A stretch of 64,000 bases of DNA from Pyxicephalus adspersus (lineage: Eukaryota; Chordata; Amphibia; Anura; Pyxicephalidae): NCBI RefSeq assembly GCF_032062135.1, contig NC_092859.1:158819142-158883141 (forward strand). Reading direction: 5' to 3'. This document shows, piece by piece, positions 23,976 through 63,692 of the stretch. Position numbers and translations under genes: made by a program. The notes beneath the pieces were generated by a model that saw only the letters and a program-made list of their open reading frames with translations, was not told the origin of the DNA and ran no database searches. Every line of letters starts with the position of its first letter. Positions within the stretch are counted from its first letter, which is position 1.

Positions 23976-25721
23976 TAACGTGTCGGATACCATAGGAGAC
24001 AGGAAGTCTTGTGTAGTCCATACCTGGATGGGTCACGAGGATTAGCTACACAATATTAGGAAAAAAAAACTTAGGGGTTCAGACTCCCCTCTTGTCAATT
24101 GTATTGAGTTTTCCACACCCCACTCGCATAACAGTAAGTCCTGTTATAGTAAGAAGACAATGAAGAGAAGATGGGGTGTTACATTTGGCAATCAAGTTTG
24201 TACTGACCGTTCATTGATTATATTTACATAGCAAACATGGCCATATATGCAAATCAATGGGTTTTAGGTCATACCCCATTTATATACTTGAGGTGCTCCT
24301 GACCGTTATCTATACATAAATATGGAATAATAATAATGATTAGCAAGAGAAAACGCTAGATGGCTCTTAGCCCGACGCGTTTCGCCTATTGGCTTCTCAG
24401 GGGTATTGTTGAGGACATTAAGGTTTATAGCAATGGAGCTTGCAGTGTATTAGGTATCTAGGTGACTGGGGCCTTGAAGAATATATTTCAAGAAAGAAAG
24501 GGAAGGCCAAAGGTTCTGGTACAGGTAAGCCTAAAATGGTTCAGGCAGCCAGTAGTGTTTGCAGGACCATCAGTAGCTGTCTCCCGAAGGGTTAATCCCG
24601 GGTGGATGCAGCCAGAGGCATTATACACAATATTAGGCCCTGGGGGGTCATCTTTTGGTAATAGATGTATATGCTGCTATAATAGAACCCCTATAGCTAA
24701 ATGGAATATGTTTATTTAAAGAAATTATGTTCATAAAGTTTAATAGTTTGTCTACATAAAAAGCACAAAAATGTAATAAAGACGTAATATCAATTATAAA
24801 TGTGATTTTAAATTTCCCGCTGGCTGGCTGACTTTATGGGTCTCCCCAGTGCCCGAGGTGTGCGCAGTACATGGGCCGAGTGCCCCCGACTCCTCCGAAT
24901 ACAACAAAACGTCGCTTAGCATCTCTGTACAAAGACTTTTACCTCCCGGAGCTTTGTCACCCCGCTTGGCTGCTCAGAAACAAAGCCTTCCTTTGTACAC
25001 AGAATTGTCAGGGCCCGGACGCCCCTCTGCTACCCATCATTTACTGCCAGCAGCACAGGGATGAGTATGGGATAATGCGGGTGTCAGGATTTGGGACATT
25101 TTTATAAAAATTCAGCGTGTCTACATCTGCGTGATGACATAAAGAACAAGAATACCGAGCGCTGGTGACAGCCGCCGCTGTAAAACAGTCTGAATGACGG
25201 ATAGAGTGGAACGCCAGAGCTGCAGTTAAATAAAGAGCAGCAAATGTAGAAAATATTTAGGACATTCAGACAAGGAATTTATAAATGCGTCACCCCATCC
25301 GCTTTATAATCAGACGGCCCGATGTGCAAGCTGCTGACTGGCTCTCCATACAATGGGTTGAGCTGCCATTATATCCATGGCCCATGGTCTGCCCCCCTCT
25401 AGGATGCTACAACCACTGCTATATGCATGATTCACTAAAGCTTTCTTTTATTGCCCCTCTACCCCAAAGCCCCAGATAATTACCCCATTAAGCACAGCAT
25501 AGAGGATATGTGTGTCCCATGTCACCGATCTCTGCACACATCAGAGGACAGGGGGAGGGGATTAGCTGCTGACTTTTGAAAGAAGTCAGCATTTGCATAT
25601 CAGTAATCATCTGGCTATCCTGCTTCTAATACATGCAAGGGATCTGTTTATTGGAAGATGCCGAAAGAACAAGAATATGAATGTACGTTTCCCAGTTCTG
25701 GCAATGCAAAGATTCACTTTA

Positions 25722-25805
25722 TCACTGTCATTTGCAACCCCTAGTTGTACAGCGCTGCACAATATGTAGGCGATATATAAATCCTGTTTAATGATAATAA
25801 TATTA
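25722..25805 (+). repeat. LINE tail fragment
   Basis: TGTCATTTGCAACCCCTAG, TACAGCGCTGCACAATATGT and TATATAAATCCTGTTTAATG: the last 80 bases of the L2-like LINE. Confidence 0.75.
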
Positions 25806-26109
25806 ATAACTAGGGGGTCTAAGGTTATCCAGGGTGACCCTGCTGCTGCCACTTAGCAGTCTTTAGAATACCCTGAATGAGGGCACACTAGAAAAATGAC
25901 AATAGTTGGTGAATGTTCTGAGTAGTTTGCAGAATCTGGGTGTATGATGGGTTCTCCTGGCAGAATTATTGTCCTGAAACTCGGGTTAAAATGTGAAAGC
26001 TCCGGCCCATCTATCATGTTGGTGGTTTGGGCCTAGAACACACAAGAGGATCTATTGGAAATGTTCGGGGCTGATCAATTTTCCACCAATAGTCAAGTTT
26101 GATATCATA

Positions 26110-26425
26110 TTAGGGTTGCATGGTGGCTCAGTGGTTAGCACTATGGCCTTTGCAGCGCTGGATCGCAGGTTGGAATCTCTGCATGGAGTTTGCAGGTTCT
26201 CCCCATTCGGGTACTCCGGTTTCCTCCCACATCCCAAAAACATGCAGTTAGGTTAATTGGCTTCCCCAAAAATTGTCCTTAGACTGTAATAAAGACATAT
26301 GACCATGGTACGGACATTAGATTGTGAGCTCCTCTGAGGGACAGCTAGTCACATGACTATGGACTTTGTACAGCGCTGCGTAATATGTCGGCACTTTATA
26401 AATACTAAATACTGTGTAAAAATAT
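26110..26425 (+). repeat. tRNA-headed SINE, near full length
   Basis: It starts in a polymerase III-like head (GGTGGCTCAGTGGTTAGCAC, like box A; GGTTGGAATCTC, like box B). The body follows with CATGCAGTTAGGTTAATTGG and the GATTGTGAGCTCC...TTTGTACAGCGCTG tail. Confidence 0.85.
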
Positions 26426-26446
26426 CATGACACACACATTTGATAT

Positions 26447-26592
26447 ACTCCTAGATCGTAAGTTTTTTTGGGGCCGGGTCCTCTCCTCCTCCTGTGTCAC
26501 TGTCTGTCATTTGCAACCCCTATTTAATGTACAGCGCTGGCTAATATGTTGGTGCTATATAAATCCTGTTAAAGAATAATAATATTCTACCC
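26447..26592 (+). repeat. LINE tail
   Basis: CTCCTGTGTCACTGTCTGTC, ATTTAATGTACAGCGCTGGC and TATATAAATCCTGTTAAAG: 3' end of the L2-like LINE, just after the SINE at 26110. Confidence 0.75.
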
Positions 26593-27332
26593 CTCCATTC
26601 CTCCTTCTTGCATGGAGAATTATTGGAAATCTGATCAGATATGAATGATTCTTTATACAAAGTACCCAAAATTGGTTAATATCCAGAAAATGTCCGATCC
26701 TTCCACATCTATTTGAGGACAAAAGAATGCTGATAAAAACATCTCAGATCTGATCGCTATATTGACCTTAGAAGAAAGGAGCCATTAGTGGAAATTCCTC
26801 GTCTCTGGGCCAGGTGAATGCTTCTGACCATCACCTGTCTTCTCATTTCATTATTACATTTATATTTTTCTGTATTTTCTTGCAGTAGATGAACTCGTAC
26901 AGTGCAGACATTGGGTCCGTATGGGCACTGCTATGGCTCACATTCCCAGTACGGACCCATAATGGTGTTATCTATGAATGTAAAGCGGTTTATAAATACA
27001 GAGTCAAATTATTGGTGCCAATCCGGTTATGGAAACCATTGCCATGGCTCGGGGCACACACACAATTCTAAGATCAGTCGTGTTCTTTCCTGGCAGTTGG
27101 TGGGCTGGGAATACGGCAAGAACGGAGATCGCTTTCAGCTTAGAGAGCTAAGTGTTCTCACATGATTCAGCCACCTCACCGAGCAGCACTTCTCTGTACA
27201 TTTCAGCTGCTTAAGAGGCTACAAGAGACTCCCATGGACGTCAAACATCCCATTAAATATCAAAACAGCCGGGAATTACGCAACGGCTTCTGTTTATTAC
27301 TCCTTGTACACGCTCTTATCTTCTCTCCACCC

Positions 27333-27490
27333 AGAATTCCATATCCCCCTCCTATTGTGTGATACTTCCCCCACCTCCTAGATTGTAAGCTCTTCAGGGC
27401 AGGGTCCTCTCCTCCTCCTGTGTCACTGTCTGTCTATTTAATGTACAGCGCTGCGTAATATGTTGGCCCTACATAAAATAATAAATCACA
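27333..27490 (+). repeat. LINE tail
   Basis: ATTCCATATCCCCCTCCTAT, AGATTGTAAGCTCTTC, TTTAATGTACAGCGCTGCGT and the final ATAAAATAATAAA. A 5'-truncated L2-like insertion in forward orientation. Confidence 0.8.
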
Positions 27491-30169
27491 GAAATACAAT
27501 GAATAACCAAACATGACGCAAGAAAAACACTTTTATTATTTATTTCAGTGCAAAGATTCAGGCGGCACTTCCGGCCTCCCCCTCCGCTTACATAAAAGCT
27601 CTGCATAGTACCTGATCAGAGGGATGAGGACATCGAAGGTGGCTCAGATAACAACAACGGCATTAAACAATTCTAACACTATGACAACGGCTAAAAATAA
27701 AAGCAATGCAAATATTGAACATTTGACGCCACATGGAAATGGAGAATCCAGTAAATCTGCGGTGTGCAGTCAGGAAGGAGGGAACCTAACAATCCGACCA
27801 ATAATCATCCTCCATGAAATGAATATTTCTATTGGATGAGTGTCAGCTGATCCCCTTTAAAGGCAGCACAGATCAGAAATAATAAATCTGATATATTAGG
27901 GATCAAAGCTGATTGGACAACCTGCCGATCGCCGACTAGCGTTCATGCCCAGCAGCCAATGAGATGGTTGCACCATTGTGCATGAATTGTCTCCATCACG
28001 TGGCAATAACTTTGCATGTATGGCCACCCTGAGACCGTCCACGGCAGATCCACTCATACAATACACAGCAATAATTTACAGCTTACCAGGGGAAATGTGA
28101 AGCAACCGTGCAGTAAAATGCATCAGATGCATCAAATCCAGCAAAATGGCCGTTGTATGAGATAATCCAGTCAAGGAATGAGTGACATCATAGAACTATG
28201 ATGTCATTTTGTGTCTTGTGCGTCACTAAACTCTCTTTCTAACATAAAACAACAATACTGTTTGACGCTCAAATCAGCTAACACTGCGCTTGTAGCCTAA
28301 TTGGCATCTCACAGCTTTTTATTAATTTATGGTCCTCTACCCCCTCCAAACCCAACCCCCCCGCAAATTATAATTTATGAAGATTTTTATTGTATTAGAA
28401 AGGCATTAAAATACACGTTTCTTCTCCCTCTCTTCGGTGCTCTGTGTCTGCAGAGCTGAGTACCAGCCACACCCCTTATGGCAGAGAAGGGGGAGGGGCT
28501 TATCTGACTTTTTATTGTGCTTATTGGGCTACAAAGTCATATTTAGAATTCTAAAACAGCGACGTGAAGGTAACACTATGAAAGCTGAGGTTGTCTGCTG
28601 TGACTTCAGCCGGGGTCACAGGTAAAACAGCAGAAAGCAAAGCTTAAGGCATTTTTAAGAATCATTTCTCTAAATATATTTCGCAGAAACAATACAGCAG
28701 AATTGCCCAGTTCTATCACTGGGCTCATCCAGAGACAAAGCATCAGCTGAGCCTAGACCGGCCCTAGAACAAAGGAACATACATTGGTCCTTAGCAGCAC
28801 GAGATACATGAACAGACGTGAACAGACGTGAACAGAAATAGTACCACAAACATTTATATGACGAGTGAACCAACAGAAACATGGAAATGTCTGGCGACAC
28901 AACCTCCCAATGAGGAACCCAATGGCAGAGCAGTGTAATACGTCCCTGACCAATCAGATCCCCAGGCAGGACTGCGGAATGATGATCCTTTGTATAGTGT
29001 GAGATTTTTATGAGTTCTTTGTTCCTGATTTATGCAGGAAAAATGTTTTCTTGTTATTACTAAAACTAATGCAGCGGTGCTGATTCTAAATGTTGGCGTC
29101 CATCGTAGTGCAAACTCCTACAGCCCAGCGTGCCGTAGATTATAGCCATGCAGACAGAGATCTGCATTGCCAGACACAGATCGGCCCATGTATGGATTTG
29201 GTAGCTGTGATCTATAAACATGAACAGGCCGATGATTTATTAATATTCACAATGGTGAATCTGTGTTGTTCTTTTGCTCACTGTAGGTACAGATATACGA
29301 GAATCAACACAAGGAGCCTTTCTAAATTTATAGCATTGTGTAAATTGCATTACAGGATATCCACAGGGAGAAAGTGAACTCTGCAGATTTATCATAGTGA
29401 ATGTAAGATTGCACGCCGTCTGAAATCTGCTCACCGCCTGGAACCTGCAAGTATTCAGGGTGTTGCTATGTCCCAGGGGCTGCAAGGTCTTGGTGCGGGT
29501 TCAAGGCTTGCATTGCAGTCTGCTGTCAAGGAACTGATAGCTGTTGGGTAGATTTGGTGAAAATGTCAGCCAGTCATGAGATGGTGGTGGCCATCCAAAC
29601 ATCTCCGTAGGCTTGCAGACGCCTATAAAAGCCTGTGCAGGCTTTTGCAAACGCAGCATGAAAACAATCCTGCAAACCTATCTGTGCAGCCAGGTTTTTC
29701 AGGAAGCCAATCTAGACATAAACAGCAGAAGCACCTCTGAAGAGAAGCAGATTTGAAGCTCCCTACAGCACCTTAGTAGTCTTATTCTTTTTTGATGATG
29801 ATCTTGCTATTGGTGTGTTCATGTGTCAGGCCAAACCTTGCTCTGCTAAACGTGAAATGTATAAAGAAATATCTGTCAATGTCCCTCCCTTGTAATGGGG
29901 GCCAGGTAATCCCAGATTCATGATGTATTACAGCTCATTATGCCACTGGGTGACCATTAATGCCATGCAGACGTCACTACTTCTATCATCTCCGGGATCT
30001 CGTGTACTGAACATCGACATGACAAACATCAATGAATCAGAAATCCTTCCACACTCAAGGGGTCCATTTATAAAATTGTGATCATTATCACCAGTGAGGT
30101 GTACTACTGTGATCACTCCAATTAGTGAACAGCTGACATAATCATCACTTTAATGAATGAATAGATCAG

Positions 30170-30297
30170 TTTTAAGCTGTAGGTGGGTGCTAGCCCTGTA
30201 TTGTGACCCAACTGTTCAGTAACCGCCAAAAAAACAGCCGGGTGGTTACTGAAAGGTGCTGGGTGGTGCACCCGGCTAAAAGGGGCCAGGGGGGTAT
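30170..30297 (-). mobile_element. hAT-like MITE, copy 2 (partial)
   Basis: Reverse orientation: TAAGCTGTAGGTGGGTGC, TTCAGTAACCGCC, GGTGGTGCACCCGGCTAAAA. The outer ends are eroded. Confidence 0.8.
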
Positions 30298-30965
30298 ACT
30301 GTATATCACAGAAGAATCTTTACTAATACCACCCCATTTATCATTATCACCACTTTACAGATCGTCTATGGTTGTGATCGCAGCAAAGGCCATAGGCCAC
30401 AATGGAGACACTTTTAAGACAATCTGTAAAGTGCCGATCAAGTGGCAGTAGTAGTAAAATTGTAATGAACCGGTGATCATTCATAAAAGTAAAGAGTTTC
30501 AGCTGATCATCATTTTTATAATTGGGCAGTGTCACCAGTTATTTCTGTGTGAATACCGCATTTGTTGACCTTAATATTGGGCCCCCCATGTTCTAATATA
30601 TTGTTGCACCCCGCTATTTAGGAGGAAGAGACAGAAACAATCCTAGAACAAGATTTGCTCTGAAAAATGGGACAAAAAAGATTTATAGACCAAGAGTCTG
30701 TAGCTGCTCTCAGTCCTGACAGTGCAAGAGCGCCAGCTGGAGGCGAAATAGGAAACTGCAGGATAAAAGCAAAAGGTGGGAACAGCTTATAAGATATATA
30801 TGAGAAGTAATCGAGGAAGAAAATCTGCTGACCTATGTATATTTCTAAAAGATACACATGAAAGATTAACCTAATCTATACGCCATACTTTCTAAGTAAC
30901 CAAGGAACATTGTTCCTTATTTAAAACCGGGAGCATAGCGTCAGAATCCCATAGGGTTCTGTTGA

Positions 30966-30971
30966 TTTATT
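30966..30971 (-). promoter_or_regulatory. Candidate psd4 poly(A) signal
   Basis: TTTATT on the + strand is AATAAA on the - strand, about 165 bases beyond the psd4 stop codon. No better hexamer lies nearer the stop. Confidence 0.45.
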
Positions 30972-31134
30972 TAAGGAATTTTAAATTCCTTTGCTATAGG
31001 GAGAGACCATGCGTATAGTCTTCTGGTGGTCCCTGCGAAAGCAACATGAATAAGGCACCTGATGGTCGTGATTACACTGCACCCAGGGAGTACCATGAAA
31101 AAAGTGCACCGGAGGTCTGCCAGACGTCCCCTCG

Positions 31135-58534
<27,400 letters not shown>

Positions 58535-58594
58535 TTCACCCCTTTCATTTGTCTCTGCAGTTTTCTTGGCTGGCACAGAAAAGAGACGATGATC

Positions 58595-58663
58595 CTAAAG
58601 ATCTCTCCTCCGAAACTTCATGCAGGCCTGGAACTCCTGAGAGAAGATTCGTTGGGTTAACAT
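58595..58663 (-). CDS. Upstream ORF in the psd4 5' untranslated exon
   Basis: ATG at 58663-58661 opens 22 codons (MLTQRIFSQEFQACMKFRRR then DL) closed by TAG at 58597-58595. It lies in the same frame as the main start 61 bases further on. It would be present in any transcript using the 58668 acceptor. A function is not established. Confidence 0.4.
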   Translation of the reverse strand: MLTQRIFSQEFQACMKFRRRDL

Positions 58664-58766
58664 CTGCACTGGAGAAAGAACAAACAGAACAGTTAATGGT
58701 TAATAGAAACATTGTAAAACTTTACATGACAGTTCAGAGTAATGACACCAAGTTCCAAATACCAAT

Positions 58767-58908
58767 CAGTGTTGAACTCAGAAATGATTTTAAGCTGGGT
58801 GGGTGGTATTGTGCCCCAACCTTTCAGTAACCACCCAGAAACAGGCAGATGGTTTCTGAAAAGTGCCAGGTGGTGCACCCAGCTAAAAGGGGCCGGGGGG
58901 GAACACTG
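58767..58908 (-). mobile_element. hAT-like MITE, copy 15
   Basis: Reverse orientation: CAGTGTTGAACTCAG start, GGTGGTGCACCCAGCTAAAA, GGGGGGAACACTG end. It lies 98 bases upstream of the psd4 5' UTR exon. Confidence 0.85.
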
Positions 58909-59132
58909 ACAATACATCAGATGTTTATAATGTACATAACAGACACACACATACCATACACACACTGCTATGCACACACAATGCTGGGGGAAACCACACT
59001 GAGTCTGCGGGTGTTTTACATACAATGTGCAGAGAAAGGAAGGAAAGGAATTTTAATTGCCTCGTTCTGCTGCTCAGATGTACAGACTCCACATCTCTAC
59101 AGATGACATTCACATCTAAGACTGCATACACA

Positions 59133-59405
59133 CATTATTATTATTAAACAGGATTTATAGCGCCAACATATTACACAGCGCTGTACATTAAATAGGAGTT
59201 GCAAATGACAGACAGATACAGATGGTGACACAGGAGGAGGAGAGAACCCTGCCCAGAAGAGCTTACAATCTAAGAGGTGGGGAAGTATCACATAATAGGA
59301 GGGGGATATGGAATGGTGGGCGAGTAGTGAGGGTTTAAGACACAGTAGGGTATTTGAAAAGATGGTAAAAGAGCAGAAAGTAGGAGCAAGCCGAATAGGA
59401 CGAAG
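59133..59405 (-). repeat. L2-like LINE tail running into a gap
   Basis: From the TTATTATTATTAAACAGGAT end through GCGCTGTACATTAAATAGG and AGAGCTTACAATCTAAGAGG up to the N run. The family's coding remnant may continue in the gap. Confidence 0.82.
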
Positions 59406-60227
59406 NNNNNNNNNNNNNNNNNNNNNNNNNNNNNNNNNNNNNNNNNNNNNNNNNNNNNNNNNNNNNNNNNNNNNNNNNNNNNNNNNNNNNNNNNNNNNNN
59501 NNNNNNNNNNNNNNNNNNNNNNNNNNNNNNNNNNNNNNNNNNNNNNNNNNNNNNNNNNNNNNNNNNNNNNNNNNNNNNNNNNNNNNNNNNNNNNNNNNNN
59601 NNNNNNNNNNNNNNNNNNNNNNNNNNNNNNNNNNNNNNNNNNNNNNNNNNNNNNNNNNNNNNNNNNNNNNNNNNNNNNNNNNNNNNNNNNNNNNNNNNNN
59701 NNNNNNNNNNNNNNNNNNNNNNNNNNNNNNNNNNNNNNNNNNNNNNNNNNNNNNNNNNNNNNNNNNNNNNNNNNNNNNNNNNNNNNNNNNNNNNNNNNNN
59801 NNNNNNNNNNNNNNNNNNNNNNNNNNNNNNNNNNNNNNNNNNNNNNNNNNNNNNNNNNNNNNNNNNNNNNNNNNNNNNNNNNNNNNNNNNNNNNNNNNNN
59901 NNNNNNNNNNNNNNNNNNNNNNNNNNNNNNNNNNNNNNNNNNNNNNNNNNNNNNNNNNNNNNNNNNNNNNNNNNNNNNNNNNNNNNNNNNNNNNNNNNNN
60001 NNNNNNNNNNNNNNNNNNNNNNNNNNNNNNNNNNNNNNNNNNNNNNNNNNNNNNNNNNNNNNNNNNNNNNNNNNNNNNNNNNNNNNNNNNNNNNNNNNNN
60101 NNNNNNNNNNNNNNNNNNNNNNNNNNNNNNNNNNNNNNNNNNNNNNNNNNNNNNNNNNNNNNNNNNNNNNNNNNNNNNNNNNNNNNNNNNNNNNNNNNNN
60201 NNNNNNNNNNNNNNNNNNNNNNNNNNN
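59406..60227. other. Assembly gap (822 N)
   Basis: A run of N; a psd4 upstream exon could be hidden here. Confidence 0.98.
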
Positions 60228-60459
60228 AGTTTGGGGGTCTCTTTGGTGGCTTTCATGTTACTAAGTGAGGTTGTTGTGGGGTCTGCAGAAAGCTTGGGGA
60301 GCACCCAGGGAAGCATTAAGCAGAGAGTTGTCCTGTTAGTGGGTCGGTATCTAACAATTCGTGAGCCCTGGAGATCACCGGACGGTTTTATTATCAGACT
60401 GGGGGCAGGCCGAGGGCTCTGTGCACCAAGACAATCCTTGAACAGGAGGTCGGCTGTTT

Positions 60460-60650
60460 GGGCCTGATTTATTAAAGCTCTCCAAGGCTTGAGTAGATAG
60501 ACGATCATGAGAGAACCTGGGTGATCCAGCTAACCTGGAATGTATTTCTTTAGAGTCATTGGCAAATATTTTAAATCCTGGACCAAATCTATTCCAGGTT
60601 TGCTGGATCACCCAGAATTAATCATGAAGAGTTGTATCCTCTCCAGCCTT
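60460..60650. mobile_element. Palindromic MITE (right end eroded)
   Basis: GGGCCTGATTTATTAAAGCT, GGTGATCCAGCTAACCTGGA and the inverse TTTGCTGGATCACCCAG; same family as 48359. Confidence 0.78.
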
Positions 60651-61123
60651 TATTTATCTCATTACTTCTGGTGAGGAATTTATGTCCGCTGATTGGTTTT
60701 ATCAGAATTTCCAAAGTTGGGTGTAATCAGCGCTGGTCTCCTGTGACACACCGAGTCATTTGTTTCCTACTGGTGGAAATGATCCAATAATAATCCCGAA
60801 CTGCTCTGATCTTCTATCTCTGGGTCAATTGGACCTAAATGTCACTGTAAAGCCATCACCTTGCCCCATGTACACCCCCCTAAAGAATCCCTAACACCCC
60901 CCATACACTATACGTTACCCCCTCTGCACCGCCATCTTTAATACCCAATACTTTCAGATAAGGGGGGCTTCTTTTCTCTGAGGGTTTAGCAGCTAATCAA
61001 TGGGCTCTATTGCTGTCACATTACTAGAGGACTGATATCATTATCCTGAGGTACCAAACTGATTAATAATGGGACCATAAGGCCTGTATTTTTCCTAGAA
61101 AAGGAGGCAAATTCACTGCCCCC

Positions 61124-61422
61124 ACTGGCCATCATGTGCACATGCCCACCAACACCATTCTCCCATTGGCCACGTGCACGGCCCACCAACACCATTCTCC
61201 CACTGGCCATCATGTGCACATGCCCACCAACACCATTCTCCCATTGGCCACGTGCACGGCCCACCAACACCATTCTCCCATTGGCCACGTGCANNNNNNN
61301 NNNNNNNNNNNNNNNNNNNNNNGTGCATGGCCCACCAACACCATTCTCCCATTGGCCATGTGCATGGCCCACCAACACCATTCTCCCATTGGCCATGTGC
61401 ATGGCCCACCAACACCAGGCAT
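61124..61422 (+). repeat. 37/38-bp minisatellite with gap
   Basis: Units of the form GGCCCACCAACACCATTCTC then CCATTGGCCACGTGCAC; a second unit type carries ATCATGTGCACATG. Two types alternate on the left side. 61294-61322 is N. The frames across it are open because the unit lacks stops and are not genes. Confidence 0.9.
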
Positions 61423-61926
61423 CTCAATGCCAGCTGAAGAGAAGAAAGTGGTATGGTGGGGAAAGGGGGGTCAATTTGTCTTTTCTGTAGGGTGCGGATT
61501 GTGGCTTCTGCCCTGTAAAGGTAAGTTACCTCCACTAAAAACCAGAAAAATGGAAACCTTGCAGCTCCATAGGCAGTTACAGATGTAAAGTCATCCCAAT
61601 TCTCATCAACACACGAGAACCAATTGCGTTATTTAAGCCCTGACGGCTGCCCCCTTCCCAGATCTTACATACAATCATCAGACCCGCAGCATCCCTCTCC
61701 TAACACTCTAACATTATTTGTCTCCGGCCCCGGGGCCATGTTTGTGAGGAGGTACCTGGGCCTGTCCCAGCAGATATATCGATGAATATTTTATGGAGAC
61801 GCTATGAATGACGTCTGCAGAGTTTAGTGCTGGAGGGGCTGCAAACTGGAAAGGTTACTGACGCCATCGGGGTCACTGCAGATGATTTTGGGTGCAGACA
61901 CACAACGTTCTATGGAAGGGATCTCT

Positions 61927-62071
61927 CAGTGTTCCCCCCGGAAAATGGGTGGGAAGAAGCTGTAGGTGGGGGGCAGCCCCAGTATTGTGACCCAACATTT
62001 TAAAAACAGTCAGGTGGTTACTGAAAAGTGCCTGGTGGTTCGCCCAGCTAAAAGGGTCTGGGGGAACACTG
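61927..62071 (-). mobile_element. hAT-like MITE, copy 16
   Basis: CAGTGTTCCCCCCGG start, GGTGGGAAGAAGCTGTAGGT, GGGGAACACTG end. The bases around both ends (GGATCTCT and GATCCTTC) resemble each other but do not align as a clean duplication. Confidence 0.85.
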
Positions 62072-62239
62072 GATCCTTCATTGATGGGACCACCAACATC
62101 ACTGCCTGGTCGTTAGCAATCGCAATTGTAGGGCATTCATGGCTGGTGGAGCAGCAAATCCGCACAGCTCAGTGAAATGATCTCCTACATGACGATTTAT
62201 TACTGGAACACTGTAGCCCTAAAGTCTCATAGAGATTCT

Positions 62240-62384
62240 CAGTGTTCAACATTTATTTAAAGCTAAGTGGGAAGAAGCTGTGGGTGGGTGACAGCCCCTG
62301 AATTGTGACCCAACTCTTCAGCTGGGTGGTTACCGAAAAGTGCCAGGTGGTGCGCCCGGCTAAAAGGGCTTGGGGATATCACTG
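62240..62384 (-). mobile_element. hAT-like MITE, copy 17
   Basis: CAGTGTTCAACATTTATTTA start, GTGCGCCCGGCTAAAAGG, ATATCACTG end, with GATTCT on both sides. Confidence 0.84.
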
Positions 62385-63536
62385 GATTCTGGAATCTTGT
62401 CCATCCAATGCCCACACGACCCCGACATTGCTTAGATTCCTTTCTGCCAGATCACCCAATGACCAATAGCTCACAACGGCTTCTGATCCTTATGGAGGAG
62501 GACTCCATAAGTGGGAATTCTTCTGCTCACTCCTCCTCCATACAAGAAGCAGCGCTCACCGTTCATCTCTCCTTCGTTCCTACTTTTGCTCGATAAGTAA
62601 GGATCATTTCCAACAACAGTGATTTCCCATCTGTACATCAAAATGACTGACACAAAACAATAATTACAGTTACAATGTCATATTTCAGGCCCCGGAGGAG
62701 GACACTGAAGGTGTTGGCAGCACCAAGCGTGTCGGCAGGTGAGATAAGTGCAGGGTGACAACTTGAAAGCTGCTGCAGCCATAAACACGCATCCCATTCC
62801 AGGACTACACGTGTCTCCGTGCACCTCGGCAGAACAAATTGTAGCCGGGGGATAGACACCAAATCCTAAAGGATCTGCAAGAAAATGGTATTAGACTTTA
62901 ATTTAGACAGATGGCAAGTTTGGGCTGCAGTTAGAGCTCCCTTGTGCACCTGTCCCGTGACCATGTTTGGGACATTCCATTACCAGCCATGGAAATAAAT
63001 GGGGGCGACAGTGAGCAGTTCGGCTGTAAAATATTGGCAGGTTGGTTTATTAAGAACAGGGGGTGGCCAGATGCCAATTACCTGGAGCCACCCAGGAACA
63101 CCCACCCCCCCTCAACCTGTGTGAACCGAGCCAACAAAACATCAGCAGGTATCAGATCTCTGCAAATTCTGCAGGAGGAAACAGAAAATGTTTATGAGGT
63201 GAGAAGAGGTCCCACCCAGTCTGTGCTTCAAAGAGCCACAGGAAAACCTCAACCGAGCTCACAATATCATCGTAACATCGGGCCGATCCCTCCGCTGCAA
63301 TACAGACAATGCACAGGTGTCACCCGAGATACCCGGCACCAATTATTCAATCTCTACATACAGGCTGGGCCAGGTCTGACATTCACCCTGCGGGGTCATG
63401 GCTGCTTCTGATCTCCACATGCTCCAATACTGAGAAATGGTCCTCAAATATCCTGGGGCCCCCACCGGCCATAGAAAATAGCAGATAATGTAACTTCAGC
63501 TGTGCAGCCATTGGACATGGTGGGGTAGCGGGATCC
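62385..63536. other. Unassigned sequence upstream of psd4
   Basis: A 1.15-kb stretch with no recognised repeat. Short open frames exist on both strands (for example + strand about 62944-63411), but none has a recognisable domain, an ATG in good context or convincing splice sites. A non-coding 5' exon of psd4 could lie here but cannot be shown. Confidence 0.4.
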
Positions 63537-63689
63537 CAGTATTCTTCCCAGCCCATTTTAGCCGGCACTTTTCAGTGACAACCCGGCTGTTTTTGGGTAT
63601 TTACTGAAAAGTTGGTAACAATACAGAGGCCACCACCCACCTACAATTTCTTCCCACCCAGCTTGATAAAAAGTCTGGCTTGAACACTG
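63537..63689 (+). mobile_element. hAT-like MITE, copy 18
   Basis: CAGTATTCTTCCCAGCCC start, CAACCCGGCTGTTTTTGGG, GGCTTGAACACTG end. Confidence 0.84.
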
Positions 63690-63692
63690 AAT

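Larger units (their letters stand above)
18591..30965. other. Intergenic region between the convergent pax8 and psd4 3' ends
   Basis: No gene could be supported. It holds two decayed Tc1/mariner copies, a 40-bp minisatellite with two gaps, SINE and LINE tails, and the leftmost members of the hAT-like MITE family. Sizeable stretches (about 21030-22600, 24060-25700, 26600-27320, 27500-30160) have no repeat I recognise and no convincing reading frame. The stretch near 24840-25110 is more GC-rich and is discussed in findings. Confidence 0.7.

Noticed and set aside
61016..61588. Several 70-150-codon frames rich in HGPPTPFSHWP or WPMGEWCWWA
   Set aside because: They are translations of the 37-bp minisatellite in different frames and strands.
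62944..63411. 155-codon + strand frame upstream of psd4
   Set aside because: It starts at GTG, has no recognisable domain and no supporting splice sites or conserved motifs; a chance frame in GC-richer DNA is more likely.
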